From positions 1-18,294 of the forward strand of contig JAHJBW010000101.1 in assembly GCA_018813405.1 (NCBI GenBank): a stretch of DNA of 18,294 nt, given 5' to 3'. The position numbers and the translations under genes were made by a program. Below are positions 13,516 to 18,294 of the stretch, piece by piece. Origin of the DNA: Candidatus Margulisiibacteriota bacterium. GTDB taxonomy: Bacteria > Margulisbacteria > WOR-1 > XYC2-FULL-46-14 > JAHJBW01. Every line of letters begins with the position of its first letter. Position 1 is the first letter of the stretch. Under the pieces are notes generated by a model. It made no database searches and was not told the DNA's origin. It saw only the letters and a program-made list of their open reading frames with translations.

Positions 13516-15693
13516 ATGAAAAAGACAATAATAATGTTTTGTTCGTTAGTTTTGCTGTTGTCGGGGCATTCTTTCTCTCGGGAAATTGACATTGACTCTC
13601 TTCAACAAATGCTGAGGGATTCCGACTCAAGCTACGAGCAGGCAAAAATACTGCGCCAGGAAAAAGGTGAAGGGGACTTTATGCCAAAAGCCCCTTACGA
13701 AGATGATTTTAATAAAGCTTTCAAAGGGTACTCGGATATTATTGATCAGCTCTCCAAAATGGTCTGGGTCAGAAGAGCGGCTTTTAACCAGGTTGAACAG
13801 GGGCTCACCATGCCAAAATGGCAGGGTGAAATGCTGGAAGAGATGCTTTCTGCCGAATTGACCGTCCTGCCCCAGATACTATATACCAATGCTACTATGA
13901 CCTTCTACGATATTGCCAGGGGTTATGATCTATTCCTGCCCCCAGAACTCGTGATCCCGGACAAAACAGCAAAAAAATACAAAGAGAGCTGGGGCATAAT
14001 CAACACCTCCGCGGACGCAGGGGTCCCAACCGACGCACAGGCCCTTGTACCTTCTTTTTCAACAGACATCTTTGATAGAAAAACCTACTACAATATTATA
14101 AACTCCCCCGCGGCCCAGAAAGAATATATGGCCGCCAGATGGTCTGATGTAAAACTCAAGATGGACGAGCTTTCAGGCAAAACCGATACCGCTTCTCTTA
14201 GCAGCCTTGGTAACGCGTATTTGCTGGACGAATTCTACAAACAGTTGAACCTTGCCATTAACTCATACAGGGACGCACAGGCCATGGCCACCCAAATAAT
14301 AAATCCCTCTCTCTATACACAGCTTATGGACTTTAGATCAAAAATGACCAGGATCAAAATAAGCGAGAAACTTCCAACAACCAGCGAGATGAATATGGAC
14401 AACCTTAATCTGCTAAGGGACCAGGCGGCCGCTTATATAGAATGCGCCGCTATTGCCCTGCCTCCCGAGGTTGCCGAAGATGCTGATACGGAAAGCGTTT
14501 CTTTTACCCTCGTAAGCGATAAATACAAGGACCAGATCTCGCGGGAAAGAATCGACGGCCTCAACCGGTTCCGCCAGATGGTAAGTCCGGTCTATTATTT
14601 TAATCTTCTTAATGTGGACAGCAGGACACTTTCATGCTTCAAACAGGCCCTTGCCGTAGAGCCGGGCAACGCATTTCTCCACAACAGGGTTGGCAACCTG
14701 TACAGGATAATGGGCCTTAAAAAAATAACCGAGCAGCTTGAGAAAGCCAACTACTATCATCTTGGCTACGAATGGAACAACCAGCCCGACTGGAAATACA
14801 AGCCCAGGGACGAAAATGCCGCCATTGATCTTGCGGCGGCAAAGGAGCTTTTTGGCCTGGCCTTGAAAGAATACCTAACCGTTGAAAAGACCAATGACGC
14901 GCTGGGAAAAAGATCCCTCGGCATATACAATTTAAGCTTTATCTCGCTGGACCCCACCGCCGCGGAATTGGCTATCAGCTTTTTGCAGGAAGCTGGCACC
15001 GACGATGCCGCCCTCTTTGCGCTGGAATATGGCTATTATCTGGTGGACATCACCAAGAACGACCTGGGCTATCTGCAATTCCCTGCCAGCCTGGAAAATG
15101 CCTTTAGCATGGCCCAGGAAACCTGCCTGAGGATACCCACATCCTCGGACCTAAAGCCTGTAGGGGTCTCTTTACTTGGACAGGACATACTGCTAAGGGT
15201 GGTGGCCAGGTCCAGAAAACGAGTTGTCGACAAGGACGCCTATTCCAAACTTGCCGCAGAGCTTGAGCAGGCAAAACAGCTTGATCCTGACAACCCCTAC
15301 ACAGAACTGCTGCAGGGATACATGTATTTCAGAAGAGGCACTAATATGTCGGAAATGAAAAAGGTTGACGACAACAACTACACCGGGGACAGGTTTGAAG
15401 CCTACGCCGACGAAAAGGGCCGCCAGCTGGAGGAAGAATTCGAAAAAGAATTTGGCTTCAACAACGAGATGGTCGTCAAGAAATATGAGCCTGAGGACCT
15501 ACAGCAAGCGGTCAAGATATACAATGACGTGGCCGCAAAAACGCCAGAGCTGGCCGCTACCTATTATTATCTGGGGAGGGCATACTCGGTATTGGGCCTG
15601 TATTATTCTGTTCAAAAGGATGAGGTCCGCGCAAAGGAATACAAAGACCTTGCCATAGAAAATTTGAAGAAATTCTTGCTTATGAGCCGCTGA
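13516..15693 (+). CDS. Exported TPR-like protein of unknown function
   Basis: A 725-residue protein with a Sec signal peptide (Lys-Lys start, hydrophobic IIMFCSLVLLLSGHSFS, likely cleavage near residue 21) and no further membrane segment, so it is probably periplasmic or surface-associated. I do not recognise a family for the N-terminal 350 residues, which look helical. TPR-like helical pairs appear at about 372-400 (FKQALAVEPGNAFLHNRVGN), about 575-610 (LEQAKQLDPDNPYTELLQGY) and about 660-720 (AVKIYNDVAAKTPELAATYY). No catalytic motif is evident. AGGAGG at 13503-13508 is the SD and a consensus promoter stands immediately upstream. A scaffold or interaction role is only a guess. Confidence 0.8.
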   Translation: MKKTIIMFCSLVLLLSGHSFSREIDIDSLQQMLRDSDSSYEQAKILRQEKGEGDFMPKAPYEDDFNKAFKGYSDIIDQLSKMVWVRRAAFNQVEQGLTMPKWQGEMLEEMLSAELTVLPQILYTNATMTFYDIARGYDLFLPPELVIPDKTAKKYKESWGIINTSADAGVPTDAQALVPSFSTDIFDRKTYYNIINSPAAQKEYMAARWSDVKLKMDELSGKTDTASLSSLGNAYLLDEFYKQLNLAINSYRDAQAMATQIINPSLYTQLMDFRSKMTRIKISEKLPTTSEMNMDNLNLLRDQAAAYIECAAIALPPEVAEDADTESVSFTLVSDKYKDQISRERIDGLNRFRQMVSPVYYFNLLNVDSRTLSCFKQALAVEPGNAFLHNRVGNLYRIMGLKKITEQLEKANYYHLGYEWNNQPDWKYKPRDENAAIDLAAAKELFGLALKEYLTVEKTNDALGKRSLGIYNLSFISLDPTAAELAISFLQEAGTDDAALFALEYGYYLVDITKNDLGYLQFPASLENAFSMAQETCLRIPTSSDLKPVGVSLLGQDILLRVVARSRKRVVDKDAYSKLAAELEQAKQLDPDNPYTELLQGYMYFRRGTNMSEMKKVDDNNYTGDRFEAYADEKGRQLEEEFEKEFGFNNEMVVKKYEPEDLQQAVKIYNDVAAKTPELAATYYYLGRAYSVLGLYYSVQKDEVRAKEYKDLAIENLKKFLLMSR

Positions 15694-15695
15694 CC

Positions 15696-17057
15696 TCAGG
15701 AATGGTCATTCTTTAACGGGGGCCAGTTAATCTTTTCGCCGTGGACGATCTTGTTCATTACCATGCCAGTAAGAAGCTTGGGATAGAAAAAGGTGGATTT
15801 TTGCGGCATCTTTTCCATTTTCTGGGCAATGGTAATTACTTCCTCTATTTTGGTGGGGTTTAAGATGAAACACATTTGAAATTCGCCGTTCTTCACTTTT
15901 GAAACCGCGTCTTCATCGTCTTTGGTGTATTTTACACTGTCCTCACTGGTTATGTTCAATATATGCTTTAGTATCAATGTTTGCAGTATCGTAACATCAA
16001 GGGTCTTCCACTCCTGAGGCTTGTTCTCTTCCACCAATTCACTCATGATACCCTTGTTCCTGAGGGTCAGCAAATAGTATTCCGATGTCCCATGCAAATA
16101 CAGGACAAAACAGTGCTCGCTTTCACCACGTTTGGCGCAAAGCTTGACCACCTTGCTTCTTTGGGACACCTCGCTTCTTTTGGTAAAAGCGAATTTCTCC
16201 ACATCAAAGTAGGCTTTAATATCTTCAAGAAAACGGTCCGCGTCGAATTCATGTATACGGGTAATAAGCCGGTGGATCGGGAACACCACCAGCCCGGGAC
16301 ATTCAACAGGCGCGAAGAACATCATGACGTTATTATAAGCTTCGTCCTCGGTAAACCGGGTATTCCTGTCCTTCATCTCCTTCTTGTACCTTAGAGCGGC
16401 CTCGTAGCGGTGGTGGCCGTCCGCGATAAAGACTTCTTTTTCTTTCATTTCCCTGACGATCTTGTTGATGAAGTCCTTTTTGTCCACCCTCCACAGCCGG
16501 TTAGCGACTTTATATTTGTCCTTTACTTCTATGGTGGGCTTTCTGCGCATATATTGCTTTAATAATCTCTGGACCTTATTGTTGTTGTCAGAAAAGAGGG
16601 AAAAAACACAATCAAAATTCGCGTTGGTGGTCTTGATAAGTTCCACTCTGTCATATTTGGGCTTTGAAAGCGTGTGTTCGTGAGGAAAGACATCCCCTTT
16701 TCCTATCTCTTCCAGCCTGAGCAGGGAAATAAAACCGCTCCTTTTATATTCCTTGCTGCCCGCCCTGAATACCTGCTCATATATGTAAATTGCGGGCTTT
16801 TCGTCCTGGCACAGGATATCGTGCCTTAGCCAACCCTCAAAAAACGCGGCCGCGCGCACGTACCTGTTATTGTATTGAGAATCACCTGGGAACTCCCTGC
16901 CCAGTATAAGGCGTACTATATTGTAGTCCGAAAGCTCATAAAGGGCCTCATGTTCCTCTGGGCTGATAACATCATAAGGCGGGGACATTACCTTGGAAAG
17001 ATTTTTAAGCTTCTTTTTATTGTAGGTTATACCTTTAAATGGAAAAACATTAACCAT
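15696..17057 (-). CDS. DUF1015 family protein
   Basis: A 453-residue protein of the DUF1015 family, for which no biochemical role is established. Recognisable parts are the N-terminal VFPFKGITYN and SPPYDVISPEEHEAL, the central SGFISLLRLEEIGKGDVFPHEHT, and FIADGHHRYEAALRYKKEM (about residues 215-233), with the ADGHHRYEA motif highly characteristic. Length is close to the family norm. The start ATG (17057) has no clear SD. An extended -10 lies 20 nt upstream, so it is transcribed separately from parB. Its stop faces the stop of the TPR gene with 2 nt between them. Confidence 0.92.
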   Translation of the reverse strand: MVNVFPFKGITYNKKKLKNLSKVMSPPYDVISPEEHEALYELSDYNIVRLILGREFPGDSQYNNRYVRAAAFFEGWLRHDILCQDEKPAIYIYEQVFRAGSKEYKRSGFISLLRLEEIGKGDVFPHEHTLSKPKYDRVELIKTTNANFDCVFSLFSDNNNKVQRLLKQYMRRKPTIEVKDKYKVANRLWRVDKKDFINKIVREMKEKEVFIADGHHRYEAALRYKKEMKDRNTRFTEDEAYNNVMMFFAPVECPGLVVFPIHRLITRIHEFDADRFLEDIKAYFDVEKFAFTKRSEVSQRSKVVKLCAKRGESEHCFVLYLHGTSEYYLLTLRNKGIMSELVEENKPQEWKTLDVTILQTLILKHILNITSEDSVKYTKDDEDAVSKVKNGEFQMCFILNPTKIEEVITIAQKMEKMPQKSTFFYPKLLTGMVMNKIVHGEKINWPPLKNDHS

Positions 17058-17077
17058 AATTAGTGTTGATTAGTTGT

Positions 17078-17107
17078 ATTATATCACGCATGTCAAATAT
17101 TGAGCAA
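17078..17107 (-). promoter_or_regulatory. Promoter of the DUF1015 gene
   Basis: On the minus strand, TTGCTC (17102-17107), an 18-nt spacer, and TATAAT (17078-17083) preceded by an extended TG. The -10 ends 20 nt before the ATG. It lies in the parB-DUF1015 gap. Confidence 0.6.
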
Positions 17108-17115
17108 AGCGCGGC

Positions 17116-17985
17116 TTATTTCGAGATCAGCTCGACCAGTCTCTCCAGATCTTCCTGAGAGAAATAATCGATCACTATCTTTCCGCGGATGCCGCTCCCG
17201 AACAGCCGGACCTTTGTGCCAAGTTTTCCGGTAAGCAACTCCGTTATTTGCCTTAGCTCCAGGTTCCTTGGGACAGAGGTCTTTTTTCTTTTTTTCGATC
17301 TCGGCGCCGCGGTCGGCTCTCCAGAGATAACAACTTCAACATCCCTGACGCTTAATTTGTTTTTGACGATCTCGTTGAATATCGCTATTATCCTGTCTTT
17401 TTCCCTGACCGCCAGCAGAGCGCGGGCGTGGCCGACGCTTAAAACGCTTTCCTTCAGCGCGTTTTTAACCTCTTCCGGCAGTTCAAGCAATCTCATCATG
17501 TTGGAGACAGTAGACCTGTCTTTGCCGACTTTCTGGGCTATCTCGGCTTGCTTCAGGGAAAATTCCGCGGCCAGCCTGGCATAGGCCTCGGCCTCATCCA
17601 TGGGGTTCAGGTCTTCCCTTTGCAGATTTTCTATAAGAGCCAGCTCCATCGATTCCTGGTCGGAAAAGTCTTTGATAATGGCGGGGACCCTTTCGAGGCC
17701 GGCTTTTTTTGCCGCCCTGAGACGTCTTTCTCCAGCCACCAGTTCATATGACCCCTTTATCATCCTGACCAAAATCGGCTGTGCTATGCCTTTGGTCCTT
17801 ATGCTTTCCGCCAGCTCTTCAAGATGTTTGTCGCTAAAAACCGTGCGCGGCTGTCTGGGATTGGGAACGACCTTCTCAACCTCTATGTTTACAATGGTCC
17901 TGCCTCCCGTGAATACCGAACCCTGAGGTATCAGGGCCCCAAGCCCCTTGCCCAGACCCTTTTTAGCTGTGCTAGATTGCGTCAT
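17116..17985 (-). CDS. parB: Chromosome partitioning protein ParB/Spo0J
   Basis: DNA-binding CTPase that loads at parS sites and spreads to form the partition complex with ParA. The 289-residue protein starts with the ParA-contacting motif KKGLGKGLGALIPQ. It continues with the N-terminal domain (VEKVVPNPRQPR, then the CTP-binding GERRLRAAKKAG and LIENLQREDLNPMDEA motifs), a helix-turn-helix (SLKQAEIAQKVGKDRSTVSN), and a C-terminal dimerisation domain after a Lys/Arg-rich linker. GGAGG upstream (+ strand CCTCC, about 17995) gives the SD. Its start overlaps the end of parA by 14 nt, so the two are co-translated. I found no parS-like TGTTTCACGTGAAACA in the window. Confidence 0.96.
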   Translation of the reverse strand: MTQSSTAKKGLGKGLGALIPQGSVFTGGRTIVNIEVEKVVPNPRQPRTVFSDKHLEELAESIRTKGIAQPILVRMIKGSYELVAGERRLRAAKKAGLERVPAIIKDFSDQESMELALIENLQREDLNPMDEAEAYARLAAEFSLKQAEIAQKVGKDRSTVSNMMRLLELPEEVKNALKESVLSVGHARALLAVREKDRIIAIFNEIVKNKLSVRDVEVVISGEPTAAPRSKKRKKTSVPRNLELRQITELLTGKLGTKVRLFGSGIRGKIVIDYFSQEDLERLVELISK

Positions 17986-18294
17986 TTTCCAATACCTCCC
18001 TGGTTAATTTTTCGTAAGCGGTCGCGCCGCTGGACCCTGGATCATAAAAAACTATGGGCTGTCCAAAGCTGGGGGCTTCGGCCAACCGCACATTTCTGGG
18101 GATCATGGTCTCAAAAACCTTCTTCCCAAAGTATTTCCTGGCTTCTTCCACCACCTGGTTAGAAAGAATGGTCCGCGCGTCATGCATGGTAAGAATAATG
18201 CCCCCCACCTTGAGCATAGGGTTAAGGTTCTCCCTTACCAGCTCCAGCGTCCTCATTAGCTGGGAAATACCCTCGAGAGCATAATACTCGCACT
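17972..18294 (-). CDS. parA: Chromosome partitioning ATPase ParA/Soj, 3' part
   Basis: The C-terminal ~107 residues of a Walker-type partition ATPase; the gene continues past the right edge of the window. The readable part begins CEYYALEGISQLMRTLEL, then ILTMHDARTILSNQVVEEAR, IPRNVRLAEAPSFGQPIVFY and GATAYEKLTREVL, all standard ParA/Soj C-terminal sequence. The Walker A and catalytic residues are outside the window. A Met at 18256 is internal and is not the start. ParA binds ATP and DNA non-specifically and moves ParB-parS complexes; here it is directly upstream of and overlapping parB. Confidence 0.95.
   Translation of the reverse strand, partial: CEYYALEGISQLMRTLELVRENLNPMLKVGGIILTMHDARTILSNQVVEEARKYFGKKVFETMIPRNVRLAEAPSFGQPIVFYDPGSSGATAYEKLTREVLENDAI

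Noticed and set aside
15691..15708. Hairpin TGACC/GGTCA as a bidirectional terminator between the TPR and DUF1015 genes
   Set aside because: Only five base pairs, an 8-nt loop and a broken T-run; too weak to call.
17058..17115. Possible parS site near parB
   Set aside because: The gap holds a promoter-like sequence and no 16-bp parS palindrome or near match.

Overview
The window carries typical bacterial genes packed tightly on one strand, with a converging parAB block at the right end. Composition is roughly balanced and slightly AT-leaning. The order rpsP, khpA, ylqD-like, trmD, SPOUT-type RNA methyltransferase (PF09936-like), rplS, lepB, rnhB combines a Firmicutes-style ylqD with a methyltransferase gene known from this position in deltaproteobacteria and deep-branching lineages. 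There is no rimM. I infer an uncultivated candidate-phylum bacterium, perhaps Margulisbacteria/Saganbacteria-like, but the lineage guess is weak. The cell probably has a Gram-negative-type envelope with lipoproteins.

Left part (1-5567): aroC, then a translation and tRNA-modification operon (rpsP to lepB) whose genes overlap or almost touch, then rnhB and an HU gene closed by a strong intrinsic terminator. Several promoters here carry an extended -10 element (TGnTATAAT-like). In aroC and rnhB the -10 lies only 8-10 nt before the ATG, which predicts leaderless mRNAs.

Middle (5568-8349): a repeat island made of two adjacent imperfect palindromes, then yraN and a comM/yifB-type AAA+ gene, then an accessory-looking ORF6N-domain gene with a perfect palindrome inside its coding sequence and an overlapping 43-residue ORF.

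Signalling block (8356-13439): from a clear promoter, a PAS-PAS soluble histidine kinase, a polytopic membrane protein, a second soluble kinase with four PAS domains that is a paralogue of the first, a stand-alone receiver protein, and a chagasin-like (I42) lipoprotein. Gaps are 25 nt or less, so this is probably one operon. It is the best candidate for an uncharacterised system: two cytoplasmic PhoQ-like H-box kinases, a membrane partner and an output-less receiver. A separately promoted 725-residue exported TPR-like protein follows.

Right end (15696-18294, minus strand): parA (3' part only) and parB for chromosome segregation, overlapping by 14 nt, then a separately promoted DUF1015 gene that converges on the TPR gene with a 2-nt gap. 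I saw no tRNA, rRNA, CRISPR array, insertion sequence or parS site.
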